Below are positions 37,287 to 45,641 of a DNA stretch of 64,000 nucleotides, in pieces (positions within the stretch are counted from its first letter, which is position 1; each line of letters starts with the position of its first letter). Made by a program: the position numbers and the translations under genes. The notes under the pieces are model-generated. The model searched no databases. It was not told where the DNA came from and saw only the letters and a program-made list of their open reading frames with translations. Source of the stretch: Knoellia sp031844405 (GTDB taxonomy: Bacteria > Actinomycetota > Actinomycetes > Actinomycetales > Dermatophilaceae); assembly GCA_031844405.1 (NCBI GenBank), contig JAUZVC010000001.1:1054001-1118000 (forward strand). The letters are read 5' to 3'.

Positions 37287-38165
37287 TCAGTGTGCGAGCG
37301 CGACCTCCGAGCGGACGAAGGCGAGGAACCGCGCGGCCGGCGGGGCGAGAGCCCGGTCGGTGCGCCAGGTGAGGGCAACGGTGCGCCGGGCCGCGGCGGT
37401 GGCGAGCGGGATGCCGATGGTCCCCGACGCGCCGGCGAAGTGCTCCGGCAGGACGGCCACGCCGAGCCCCGCCGCAACCAGCCCCTCGATCGTCGCGAGG
37501 TCAGCGCTCTCGAACGAGACCCGGGGGCGCACGCCGGTGGCGTCGAGCAGCTCGTCCACGAGGGTGCGGAAGCCGAAGCCGACCGGCGTCATCACGAGCT
37601 CCTCGTCGGCGAGGGCGGCGACGGCGACACGGCGGCGGTCCCGCCACCGGTGGTGGGGTGGCACGACGAGGACGAGCCGCTCCTCCTGCAGTGCCAGCCA
37701 GCCGTAGGGGCCGGGCGCTCGCCACGAGGTGATCGCGAGCTCGACGGCACCGTTCTCGAGGTCCCGGGTGATGTCGTGGCCGGGCTCCTGGGTGAGCAGG
37801 ACGCGCACGGCCGGGGCCGACGCGTGGAAGTCGCGCAGCACCCGCGGCACGAGCGAGGTCGACATCGAGTCGAGGAAGGCGAGGCGGACGGTGCCGCTCT
37901 CGGGGTCCAACCTGCCGGCGAGGTCGGCGAGCAGCTGCGCGTGCCGAGCGCCGATGTCACGGGCCGCGCCGAGGACGACCTCGCCGTCAGGCGTGAGGAC
38001 CACGCCGGTCGGCACCCGCTCGAACACCCGTGTGCCGAGCGCCGACTCGAGCCGGGCGAGCGCGCGGGAGAGGGTCGGCTGGCTCACCCCGAGCGCTGCC
38101 GCGGCGTCGGTCACGTGGCCGTGCTCGGACAGGGTCACGAGCCAGTCGAGGCCGCGCAGATCCAT
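37287..38165 (-). CDS. LysR family transcriptional regulator
   Basis: This 292-residue regulator begins MDLRGLDWLVTLSEHGHVTDAAAALGVSQPTLSRALARLESALGTRVFER, the LysR helix-turn-helix. The C-terminal part is the periplasmic-binding-like effector domain. It is divergent from an MFS transporter gene, the usual LysR target arrangement, and a dyad lies just upstream. In-frame ATGs at 38174 and 38177 are alternative starts; AGGAG is too close to 38165 to decide. Confidence 0.92.
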   Translation of the reverse strand: MDLRGLDWLVTLSEHGHVTDAAAALGVSQPTLSRALARLESALGTRVFERVPTGVVLTPDGEVVLGAARDIGARHAQLLADLAGRLDPESGTVRLAFLDSMSTSLVPRVLRDFHASAPAVRVLLTQEPGHDITRDLENGAVELAITSWRAPGPYGWLALQEERLVLVVPPHHRWRDRRRVAVAALADEELVMTPVGFGFRTLVDELLDATGVRPRVSFESADLATIEGLVAAGLGVAVLPEHFAGASGTIGIPLATAAARRTVALTWRTDRALAPPAARFLAFVRSEVALAH

Positions 38166-38175
38166 GCTCCTCATC

Positions 38176-38190
38176 ATGCGCCATCCGCAT
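38176..38190. promoter_or_regulatory. Candidate LysR-type binding site
   Basis: ATGCG-N5-CGCAT is a perfect dyad that fits the T-N11-A LysR box (T 38177, A 38189). It lies between the divergent lysR and MFS genes, overlapping possible upstream lysR start codons. Confidence 0.4.
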
Positions 38191-38247
38191 GAAGATCTGC
38201 CATGGACGACATTGGACGTATGGGCACCCAAGGCGCACCCTCGAGAG

Positions 38248-39513
38248 GTGACATCCTCGACCTCCTTCGTGCCTGCCACTCCGGTGGGCTCGCCGCGACC
38301 CACGGAGCGCGCCGACCACGGTCTCCGCCCGGGCACCTCCGGCTACCGCCGGATCGTGCTCTCGCTCTTCGCCGCCGGAGTCGCGACGTTCACGATCGTC
38401 TACGGCACCCAGTCGCTCTTCCCGGCTCTCGCCGAGCACTTCGGGGTCTCCGCCGCCGACAGCACGCTGTCGCTCTCGCTCACCACCGGAGCCCTCGCGC
38501 TCACGCTCCTCCTCGCCGGACCCCTCTCGGACCGCATCGGTCGCACCCGGCTCATCACCGCGAGCCTGGTCCTCTCGGTCGTCGTCGCGGCGGCCTGCGC
38601 CGTCGCCCCCAGCTGGTCGGCCTTCCTCGCCCTGCGGCTCGTCCTCGGGGTGACCATCGCCGGCCTCCCCGCGGTGGCCACGGCCTACCTGCGCGAGGAG
38701 CTGCACCGGGGAGCGCAGGCGCGCGCCGCGGGTCTCTACATCGGCGGCAACGCGATCGGCGGCATGACCGGCCGCCTCGCGACCGGACCGGTCGCCGACC
38801 TGTGGGGGTGGCGGTGGGCGCTGGGCGCCGTGGCCGCGCTCGCGCTCGTCTGCACCGTCGTCGTGTGGTTCGCGCTGCCTGCGTCGCGCCACTTCGTGCC
38901 CCGGGAGCCGGGGTGGCGCAACGCGCTCGCGATGACGCGGAGGGCCGTGTCGGATCCCGTGCTCCTCGCGCTCTACGGCATCGGGATGCTCGCCTGCGGC
39001 GCGTTCGTCGCGGTCTTCAACGCGCTGGGCTTCCGTCTCACCGGTCCGGCGTTCGACCTCAGCCTCGGTGCCGCGAGCCTCGTCTTCCTCGTCTACGCGT
39101 TCGGGTCGTTCGGGTCTGCCGTCGCCGGGCGCCTCGCGGACCGGGTCGGGCGCCGTGCCGTCGCACCGATCGGCGCGGCCCTCGCCCTGGCCGGTCTGGC
39201 CGTCACGCTCTCGGGGGACCTCGTGGTCGTCGTCGCCGGCGTCGCGCTCCTGACGGCGGGCTTCTTCGTCGTCCACGGCGTCGCGAGCGGCTGGGTCCCC
39301 GTGCGCGCACACGCCGGGGGAGTGGCCGCCGGTCAGGCCGCCTCGCTCTACCTCTTCGCCTACTACCTCGGCTCGTCGCTCTTCGGGACCGCGGGCGGAC
39401 ACGCCTGGTCGTATGCCGGGTGGTCCGGTGTCGTGGTCCTCTGCACCGTGCTCCTCGGCGGGGTGGGTCTGCTCAGCCTCCTCGTGCGCCGGAGCCGGGC
39501 GCTGAGCACGTGA
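38248..39513 (+). CDS. Major facilitator superfamily transporter
   Basis: This 421-residue membrane protein has twelve predicted helices. The MFS signature GPLSDRIGRTRLI lies between helices 2 and 3, with a second copy GRLADRVGRRAVAP between helices 8 and 9. The pattern YGTQSLFPALAEHFGVS near the N terminus resembles YnfM/CynX-type drug or solute exporters. It is probably controlled by the divergent LysR gene. The GTG at 38248 is preferred; an in-frame ATG at 38176 would add 24 residues and overlap the candidate LysR site. Confidence 0.9.
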   Translation: MTSSTSFVPATPVGSPRPTERADHGLRPGTSGYRRIVLSLFAAGVATFTIVYGTQSLFPALAEHFGVSAADSTLSLSLTTGALALTLLLAGPLSDRIGRTRLITASLVLSVVVAAACAVAPSWSAFLALRLVLGVTIAGLPAVATAYLREELHRGAQARAAGLYIGGNAIGGMTGRLATGPVADLWGWRWALGAVAALALVCTVVVWFALPASRHFVPREPGWRNALAMTRRAVSDPVLLALYGIGMLACGAFVAVFNALGFRLTGPAFDLSLGAASLVFLVYAFGSFGSAVAGRLADRVGRRAVAPIGAALALAGLAVTLSGDLVVVVAGVALLTAGFFVVHGVASGWVPVRAHAGGVAAGQAASLYLFAYYLGSSLFGTAGGHAWSYAGWSGVVVLCTVLLGGVGLLSLLVRRSRALST

Positions 39514-39601
39514 GCGCTCCGGGAAAGGGGCGGGACGGAGCAGGGCCGACTCGTCGGTACAGTGGCGCGGTACGCCGCCACGAACCTCGGGAGCACCGCT
39601 C

Positions 39602-41086
39602 GTGACCACTGCCCGGCCCGCCGCAGTCATCATCCTCGCCGCTGGCGAGGGAACCCGGATGAAGTCAGCCACCCCGAAGGTGCTGCACCGGATCGGGGGC
39701 CGCAGCCTCGTCGGGCACGCCATCGCGGCCGCCCGCTCCACCGAGCCCGCGCACCTCGCCGTCGTCGTCCGCCACGAGCGTGACCTCGTCGCCGCGCACG
39801 TGGCCGAGGTCGACGCCGCCGCGACGATCGCCGACCAGGACGAGGTCAAGGGCACCGGCCGCGCCACTGAGTGCGCCCTTGACGCGCTGCCCGGCGACCT
39901 CACCGGCACCGTCCTCGTCACCTACGGTGACGTGCCCCTGCTCACCGGCGAGACCCTCGTCGACCTCGTCGAGCGCCACGACGCCTCGGGGAGCGCGGCC
40001 ACGGTCATCACCGCGCACCTCGACAACCCCCACGGCTACGGACGCATCGTGCGCGACGCCGACGGCGGCGTCGCCGGCATCGTCGAGCAGAAGGACGCCA
40101 CCGAGGAGCAGCGCGCGATCACCGAGATCAACTCGGGAATCTATGCCTTCGACGTCACCGTCCTGCGCGAGGCGCTCGGACGGGTCGGCACGGACAACGC
40201 CCAGGGCGAGAAGTACCTCACCGACGTCCTCGCCATCGCCCGCGACGCCGGTCGCCTCGTGAGCGCCCACGTCATCGACGACCTCTGGCAGACCGAGGGA
40301 GTCAACGACCGCGTCCAGCTCGCCGCCCTCGGCCGCGAGCTCAACCGGCGCAACAACGAGCGCTGGATGCGCGAGGGCGTGACGATCGTCGACCCCGAGA
40401 CGACGTGGATCGACACCGACGTCACCATCGGCCGCGACACGACCATCCTCCCGGGCACTCAGCTGCTCGGCGCGACGACGGTCGGCGCCGACGCGCGCAT
40501 CGGCCCCGACACGACACTCACGGACACCGAGGTGGGCGAGGGTGCCGAGGTCAAGCGCACCGAGGCCAACCTCGCCCGGATCGGGGCGGGGGCCACCGTC
40601 GGCCCCTTCTCCTACCTGCGCGCGGGCACCGTCCTCGGGGCCAAGGGCAAGATCGGCGGCTTCGTCGAGACCAAGAACGCCCGGATCGGCGACGGCGCCA
40701 AGGTCCCGCACCTCACCTACTGCGGTGACGCGACGATCGGCGAGGGCGCCAACATCGGCGCCGGCACGATCTTCGCCAACTACGACGGGGTCGCGAAGCA
40801 CCACACGACGGTCGGTGCCCACTCGTTCGTCGGCTCCGACAGCGTCCTCATCGCCCCGGTCGACATCGCCGACGGCGCCTACGTCGCGGCGGGCAGCGCC
40901 CTCACCGGCGACGTCGAGCCCGGCCAGATCGCGGTCGCGCGCGGTCGCCAGAAGAACGTCGACGGCTGGGTCGCCCGGGCCCGCGCCGGGACGAAGACCG
41001 AGGCGGCGGCCCGCGCCGCCACGGAGGCGGGCACACGGCATACGGGACCGCTTGCGGACCGGACCGACGACGAGGGAGAGGCCTGA
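39602..41086 (+). CDS. glmU: Bifunctional UDP-N-acetylglucosamine pyrophosphorylase / glucosamine-1-phosphate N-acetyltransferase
   Basis: This 494-residue enzyme makes UDP-GlcNAc for peptidoglycan. The N-terminal uridyltransferase starts with VIILAAGEGTRMKSATPKVLH (residues 9-29) and has QDEVKGTGRATECAL. A left-handed beta-helix of hexapeptide repeats runs from about residue 250 (TWIDTDVTIGRDTTILPGTQLLG). The acetyltransferase site is near KIGGFVETKNARIGDG and NIGAGTIFANYDG. The start is a GTG with GGGAG upstream. A TACAGT box lies at 39559-39564. prs follows after 2 bases. Confidence 0.97.
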   Translation: MTTARPAAVIILAAGEGTRMKSATPKVLHRIGGRSLVGHAIAAARSTEPAHLAVVVRHERDLVAAHVAEVDAAATIADQDEVKGTGRATECALDALPGDLTGTVLVTYGDVPLLTGETLVDLVERHDASGSAATVITAHLDNPHGYGRIVRDADGGVAGIVEQKDATEEQRAITEINSGIYAFDVTVLREALGRVGTDNAQGEKYLTDVLAIARDAGRLVSAHVIDDLWQTEGVNDRVQLAALGRELNRRNNERWMREGVTIVDPETTWIDTDVTIGRDTTILPGTQLLGATTVGADARIGPDTTLTDTEVGEGAEVKRTEANLARIGAGATVGPFSYLRAGTVLGAKGKIGGFVETKNARIGDGAKVPHLTYCGDATIGEGANIGAGTIFANYDGVAKHHTTVGAHSFVGSDSVLIAPVDIADGAYVAAGSALTGDVEPGQIAVARGRQKNVDGWVARARAGTKTEAAARAATEAGTRHTGPLADRTDDEGEA

Positions 41087-41088
41087 GC

Positions 41089-42093
41089 ATGGCCAAGGAC
41101 GACCGGCCGAAGTCCGCCAACATCCGCAAGAAGCCCAAGAAGCAGCTGATGATCTTCAGCGGCCGCTCCCACCCGGGGCTGGCCCAGGAGGTTGCCGCGC
41201 TCATCGGCACCGAGCTCGTCCCGACGAGCGCCTACAACTTCGCCAACGGCGAGATCTACGTCCGCTACGAGGAGTCGGTGCGCGGCTCCGACGCGTTCGT
41301 CATCCAGAGCCACAGCGCGCCGCTCAACGACGCGATCATGGAGCACCTCATCATGATCGACGCCCTCAAGCGGGCCAGCGCCAAGCGGATCACCGTCGTC
41401 ATGCCGTTCTACGGCTACGCCCGTCAGGACAAGAAGCACCGCGGTCGCGAGCCGATCTCGGCCCGCCTCATGGCTGACCTCTTCCGCGCAGCGGGCGCCG
41501 ACCGCCTCATCGCCGTCGACCTCCACACCGACCAGGTGCAGGGCTTCTTCGACGGGCCGGTCGACCACCTCATGGCGCAGCCGGTGCTGTCGGACTACGT
41601 GTCGGCGAAGTACGGCCATGAGGACCTCGCCGTCGTCTCGCCCGACGCCGGCCGCATCAAGGTCGCCGAGCAGTGGTCCAAGCGCCTCGGTGGCGTGCCG
41701 CTGGCCTTCATCCACAAGACGCGCGACATCAACCAGCCCAACCAGGCCGTCGCCAACCGGGTCGTCGGTGAGGTCCGCGGCCGGGTCTGCGTGCTCGTCG
41801 ACGACATGATCGACACCGGCGGCACGATCACCAAGGCTGCCGACGCGCTCAAGGCCGACGGCGCCAAGGACGTCATCATCGCGGCGACGCACGCGATCCT
41901 CTCGCCGCCCGCCGCCGAGCGGCTGCGCGACTGCGCGGCGCGTGAGGTCATCGTCACCAACACGCTGCCGATCTCGCCCGAGAACGAGTTCGAGGGGCTC
42001 ACCGTCCTGTCGATCGCGCCGCTCATCAGCGCGGCCATCAAGGAGGTCTTCGAGGACGGCTCGGTGACGAGCCTCTTCGGCGGTCGCGCCTAG
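41089..42093 (+). CDS. prs: Ribose-phosphate pyrophosphokinase
   Basis: This 334-residue enzyme makes PRPP from ribose-5-phosphate and ATP. Motifs are LMIFSGRSHPGLAQEVA near 20, NFANGEIYVRYEESVRG, PFYGYARQDKKHRGREPISA near 105, VDLHTDQVQGFFDGP near 143, and the PRPP-binding loop VCVLVDDMIDTGGTI near 234. The N terminus carries a short basic extension (MAKDDRPKSANIRKKPKKQ). It is co-transcribed with glmU. Its stop faces the convergent CGNR gene across 11 bases. Confidence 0.97.
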   Translation: MAKDDRPKSANIRKKPKKQLMIFSGRSHPGLAQEVAALIGTELVPTSAYNFANGEIYVRYEESVRGSDAFVIQSHSAPLNDAIMEHLIMIDALKRASAKRITVVMPFYGYARQDKKHRGREPISARLMADLFRAAGADRLIAVDLHTDQVQGFFDGPVDHLMAQPVLSDYVSAKYGHEDLAVVSPDAGRIKVAEQWSKRLGGVPLAFIHKTRDINQPNQAVANRVVGEVRGRVCVLVDDMIDTGGTITKAADALKADGAKDVIIAATHAILSPPAAERLRDCAAREVIVTNTLPISPENEFEGLTVLSIAPLISAAIKEVFEDGSVTSLFGGRA

Positions 42094-42104
42094 AACCCGA
42101 GGGG

Positions 42105-42656
42105 TCAGTCGGCGTGTTGGCGGGCTCGGTATGCCGCGACGTGGGCCTTGTTGGCGCACGTCCCGTCGCAGTAGCGCCGGCTCCGGTTCCTCGTGAGGTC
42201 GATGACGACGTCTCCGCAGTCGTCGGCGGCGCAGACCCGTAGGCGCTCGGTCTCGCCCGCGCGGATGAGGTCGATGATCGCCATCGCCGCCTCGACGGCC
42301 ATGCGGGTGGCGATCGGGGCGTCGTCATCGGTGGCGTGGATGTGCCAGCCGAGGTCGTCGTGCCGGACGACGCGGGGGACCGCGCGGTGCTCGGCGAGCA
42401 GCTCGTTGACGCCTTCGACGAGTCCCTCGACGTCACGGGTCCACAGCTCGCGCAGGCGCGGGCGGAGTGCGTGGACCTCGTCGAGCTCGGCCCGGGTCCG
42501 GGGTCGGCCGCCGCTCCAGTCCCAGGCGTCGAGGTGCGCGTTGAGGGCGGCGACCGTCGGCAGCTCCTCGGAGGGGTCGTCGCCGAAGCCCGCCTCGGTG
42601 TTGACGAGGGACGCGGCGTACTGGAGCGAGAGCTCTGTGTCATGGGCAAAGACCAT
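42105..42656 (-). CDS. ABATE/CGNR zinc-finger transcriptional regulator
   Basis: This 183-residue protein starts MVFAHDTELSLQYAASLVNT and has the ABATE-like N-terminal domain. The C-terminal CGNR zinc finger reads LRVCAADDCGDVVIDLTRNRSRRYCDGTCANKAHVAAYRARQ. CGNR proteins are presumed DNA-binding regulators. It is divergent from an EamA exporter, a plausible target. The ATG at 42656 has AGGAG 5-6 nt upstream; an ATG five codons earlier is less likely. A second copy of the same ribosome-binding-site/start segment lies 56 bases upstream. Confidence 0.88.
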   Translation of the reverse strand: MVFAHDTELSLQYAASLVNTEAGFGDDPSEELPTVAALNAHLDAWDWSGGRPRTRAELDEVHALRPRLRELWTRDVEGLVEGVNELLAEHRAVPRVVRHDDLGWHIHATDDDAPIATRMAVEAAMAIIDLIRAGETERLRVCAADDCGDVVIDLTRNRSRRYCDGTCANKAHVAAYRARQHAD

Positions 42657-42738
42657 CTTGACTCCTGACATCCCGTGGTCGTAGCGTGGCTGATCGTAAG
42701 GGGCTATCGTCCATTTTACTCCTGACGAGGTGAGCATC

Positions 42739-43740
42739 GTGAATGCCGGCATCCAGACCCGTACCCCTCGCGCCATGCTCGTCGGGTTCCTTCTCGTCCT
42801 GCTGGCCTCGGCCACCTTCGGGTCCTCCGGCGCGTTCGCCAAGTCCCTGCTGCAGGCCGGCTGGACGCCGGGTGGCGTGGTGACGTGGCGGGTCGGGTTC
42901 GCGGCCGTGCTCCTCGTGCCGGTCGCGCTCTGGGTCACGCGCGGCCGTTGGCACCTGTTGCGGCGCAACGCCGGTCAGGTCCTCGCCTTCGGCGCGGTGG
43001 CCGTCGCCGGGTGCCAGTTCGCCTACTTCAACGCGGTCGAGTCGCTCTCGGTCGCGGTGGCTCTGCTGCTCGAGTACCTCGGTGTCGTCTTCGTCGTCGG
43101 CTGGATGTGGGCGGCGCACGGGCGGCGCCCATCACGGCTGACGCTCGTCGGCGTCGCCCTCTCCGTCGCCGGGCTCGTCCTCGTGCTCGACGTCTTCTCC
43201 GGGGTCGAGATCTCCTGGGCGGGTGTGGTCTGGGGTCTGCTCGCCGCTGTCGGGCTCGCGACCTTCTATGTCACCTCCGGCCACGAGCACGAGGAGTCGC
43301 TGCCGCCGCTCGCGCTCGCCGGGTTCGGGCTCGGCCTCGGCGCGGTCCTGCTCGTCGTCGCCAGCGCGACCGGGCTCATCGACTACGGCAGAGCCCGCGA
43401 GAGCGTCGAGATCGCCGGGGCCATGGTCGCCTGGTGGGTGCCCGTCGCCGAGCTCGCCGTCGTCGCGGCGGCCGTCGCCTACGGCGTCGGCGTCATCGGC
43501 ACCCGGCTCGTCGGTGCGACCATCGCCAGCTTCGTCGGGCTCTCCGAGGTGCTCTTCGCCGTCCTCATCGCCTGGGCCCTGCTCGGCGAGCTGCCCGGCC
43601 TCGTCCAGCTCGCCGGTGGGCTGCTCATCCTCGGCGGCGTCGTCGCGGTCCGTCTCGGTGAGGGGCCGGACGTCGTCGCAGCGGGCGAGGAGCCGGCGAA
43701 GGCGTCCGTGCCCGAGACGATGCCGAACCCCGTCGGCTGA
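42739..43740 (+). CDS. EamA/RhaT family (DMT) transporter
   Basis: This 333-residue membrane protein has ten hydrophobic segments in two EamA repeats: GFLLVLLASATFGSSGAFAKSLLQAGWTPGGVVTWR in the first half, and VAYGVGVIGTRLVGATIASFVGLSEVLFAVLIAWALLGE in the second. Family members export amino acids or other metabolites. I prefer the GTG at 42739 because GAGGTGA, a near-perfect Shine-Dalgarno, lies 5 nt upstream; the GTG at 42730 lies inside that motif. Confidence 0.9.
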   Translation: MNAGIQTRTPRAMLVGFLLVLLASATFGSSGAFAKSLLQAGWTPGGVVTWRVGFAAVLLVPVALWVTRGRWHLLRRNAGQVLAFGAVAVAGCQFAYFNAVESLSVAVALLLEYLGVVFVVGWMWAAHGRRPSRLTLVGVALSVAGLVLVLDVFSGVEISWAGVVWGLLAAVGLATFYVTSGHEHEESLPPLALAGFGLGLGAVLLVVASATGLIDYGRARESVEIAGAMVAWWVPVAELAVVAAAVAYGVGVIGTRLVGATIASFVGLSEVLFAVLIAWALLGELPGLVQLAGGLLILGGVVAVRLGEGPDVVAAGEEPAKASVPETMPNPVG

Positions 43741-43778
43741 CCCGGTGTGGGCCGCACGGGCAGGCCCTGAGCGGCCGA

Positions 43779-44021
43779 TTGGCCTGTCCGCGGGCCGGTC
43801 GCCTAGACTCTCGGGGTTGCCTCGGCGAGGGACGCCGCACCGGCCAGAGATGTTCGGGCCAGCGAAGTCCGTGATCGACGCGGTGGCCGCAGATCGCCGA
43901 AGGGACGATCCGCGGGCCAGCGCGCCTGTCCGTGCCGTGTCCCGCGTCGAGGCCACCGCAGACGCCGAGTTCCCCACCGTCGTCACCTGACCGATTCGCC
44001 CCCCAGCCCCAGGAGTTCCCC
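43779..44021 (+). promoter_or_regulatory. rplY promoter and long leader
   Basis: TTGGCC (43779-43784) and TAGACT (43804-43809) are candidate -35/-10 boxes with a longish 19-bp spacing. The implied untranslated leader is about 205 nt, unusually long for this genome. A 46-codon frame (43850-43990) lies in it without a good ribosome binding site. No known leader family was recognised. Confidence 0.35.
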
Positions 44022-44720
44022 GTGTCCAACGACACCATCAAGCTGACCGCCGAGGCCCGCACCCAGTTCGGCAAGGGTGCCGCCCGCAAGATCCGTCGCG
44101 ACCACAAGATCCCCGCCGTCATGTACGGCCACGGCGCCGAGCCGGTGCACATCACCCTTCCGGGCCACGACGCGATGATGGCGCTCAAGAACCCCAACGC
44201 GCTCCTCACGATCGTCCTCGACGGTGACGAGCAGATGGCTCTCGCCAAGGACGTCCAGCGCGACCCGATCAAGCCGGTCATCGAGCACGTCGACCTCGTC
44301 ATCGTCCGCAAGGGCGAGAAGGTCGTCGTCGACGTCCCGGTCCACGTCGAGGGCGAGGCCGGTCCGGAGACCGTCGTCACCGTCGACAACGCCACCCTCC
44401 AGGTCGAGGCCGAGGCCACGAACCTCCCCGAGTCGGTCAGCGTCTCGGTCGAGGGCCTCGAGGCCGGCACGCAGATCCTCGCCGGCGCCGTCGAGCTGCC
44501 CTCGGGCGCGACGCTCGTCACCGACGCCGAGGCGCTCGTCGTCAACATCACCCAGCAGATCTCGCAGGAGGCCCTGGACGCCGAGATGGCCGAGGCCGAG
44601 GCCGAGGCCGGCATCGAGCACGAGGAGTCCGACGCCGAGGCCGCCGAGGGCGCCGGGGGCGAGGCTGCCGAGGGCGAGGCCGCTGCCGAGGGCGACGAGG
44701 CCAAGGCCGAGGACGCCTGA
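44022..44720 (+). CDS. rplY: 50S ribosomal protein L25/general stress protein Ctc
   Basis: This 232-residue 5S rRNA-binding protein has the L25 domain (IKLTAEARTQFGKGAARKIRRDHKIPAVMYGHG) at residues 5-95. The TL5/CTC beta domain follows to about 190 (VPVHVEGEAGPETVVTVDNATLQVEAEATNLPESVSVSVEGL). The last 45 residues are a low-complexity Glu/Ala tail, common in actinobacterial forms. The GTG start has AGGAG 6 nt upstream. Confidence 0.96.
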   Translation: MSNDTIKLTAEARTQFGKGAARKIRRDHKIPAVMYGHGAEPVHITLPGHDAMMALKNPNALLTIVLDGDEQMALAKDVQRDPIKPVIEHVDLVIVRKGEKVVVDVPVHVEGEAGPETVVTVDNATLQVEAEATNLPESVSVSVEGLEAGTQILAGAVELPSGATLVTDAEALVVNITQQISQEALDAEMAEAEAEAGIEHEESDAEAAEGAGGEAAEGEAAAEGDEAKAEDA

Positions 44721-44753
44721 GCGACCCGCAACCCGCGCCACTGACGCGCACCC

Positions 44754-44790
44754 CGAACGGGCCCGGTCCACCACGGACCGGGCCCGTTCG
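44754..44790. terminator. Terminator between rplY and pth
   Basis: A perfect 16-bp stem (44754-44769 with 44775-44790; core GGGCCCGGTCC) encloses a 5-nt loop ACCAC. It lies 33 bases after the rplY stop. It implies that pth has its own promoter. Confidence 0.9.
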
Positions 44791-44863
44791 CGTGCCCGGA
44801 CGTGGACCGCGCGCGCCGGGCGGGTTGGGACGAGAGGGGGAGCGGACGGCATACTCGTCGTCC

Positions 44864-45460
44864 GTGAGCGACACGTGGCTGGTCATCGGGCTCGGCAACC
44901 CCGGACCGACGTATGCCGGCAACCGGCACAACGTCGGTGCGATGGTCGTCGACGAGCTGGCGTCGCGGACGGGGAGCGCGCTGCGCGCCCACAAGGCACG
45001 GGCTTCGGCGGCCCAGGTGCGGATCGGCACCGGTCCCGGGGGAGTTCCGGGACCGTCGGCGGTTCTCGCGGTGCCGCACAGCTACATGAACGAGTCGGGC
45101 GGGCCGGTCAAGGCTCTCCTCGGCTTCTTCTCGGTCGAGCCCGACCGCCTCGTCGTCGTCCACGACGAGCTCGACATCCCCGCGGGTGACGTCCGGCTCA
45201 AGCTCGGTGGCGGCGAGGGTGGTCACAACGGGCTCCGCTCGATCTCGAAGTCGCTGGGCACGCGTGACTACCTCCGCGTGCGCGTCGGCATCGGCCGCCC
45301 GCCGGGGCGACAGGACGCGGCCGACTTCGTCCTCAAGGACTTCTCACCGACCGAGAGGAAGGAGCTGCCCTTCCTCCTCGGCGACGCCGCCGACGCCGTC
45401 GAGATGCTCGTGACGCGCGGTCTCGTCGACACCCAGCAGCGCTTCCACTCCCCGATGTGA
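44864..45460 (+). CDS. pth: Peptidyl-tRNA hydrolase
   Basis: This 198-residue enzyme releases peptides from tRNA. It begins SDTWLVIGLGNPGPTYAGNRHNVGAMVVDEL, with the catalytic His in NRHNVG near 23. Further motifs are PHSYMNESGGPV near 70, VVHDELDIPAGDVRLKLGGGEGGHNGLRSI near 97-125, and RVRVGIGRPPGR. The GTG at 44864 has CATACT (44850-44855) 8 nt upstream, and no Shine-Dalgarno at useful distance, so it may be leaderless. Confidence 0.95.
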   Translation: MSDTWLVIGLGNPGPTYAGNRHNVGAMVVDELASRTGSALRAHKARASAAQVRIGTGPGGVPGPSAVLAVPHSYMNESGGPVKALLGFFSVEPDRLVVVHDELDIPAGDVRLKLGGGEGGHNGLRSISKSLGTRDYLRVRVGIGRPPGRQDAADFVLKDFSPTERKELPFLLGDAADAVEMLVTRGLVDTQQRFHSPM

Positions 45461-45524
45461 CCATTACGTCCGGGTTGACCCGTGGGCCGTCCGGCCGCTG
45501 GGTCGTCCGAGGGGGTGTGCATGA

Positions 45525-45582
45525 CCGGACCTGTCCATCTTGGTCCGTTGTGCCGCAGGGACTTCGCGCCCAGCCCTAGCGT
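45525..45582 (+). promoter_or_regulatory. EPS promoter 1 with shared upstream element
   Basis: A 25-bp element (45525-45549, starts CCGGACCTGTCCATCTTG) lies 27 nt upstream of a TAGCGT -10-like box (45577-45582). The same element, spacing and box recur before the algD-like gene at 48058-48115. No good -35 hexamer is visible, suggesting an activator or an alternative sigma factor. Confidence 0.7.
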
Positions 45583-45641
45583 CGGGACCCTGGTGGAACG
45601 GACCACTGTGGAAGTCGTCCCGAACGATGTGGTGGTGGCAG

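Noticed and set aside
42709..42722. Third copy of the EPS promoter element
   Set aside because: GTCCATTTTACTCC matches part of the element with two mismatches, but it lacks the CCGGACCT half and a TAGCGT box 27 nt downstream.
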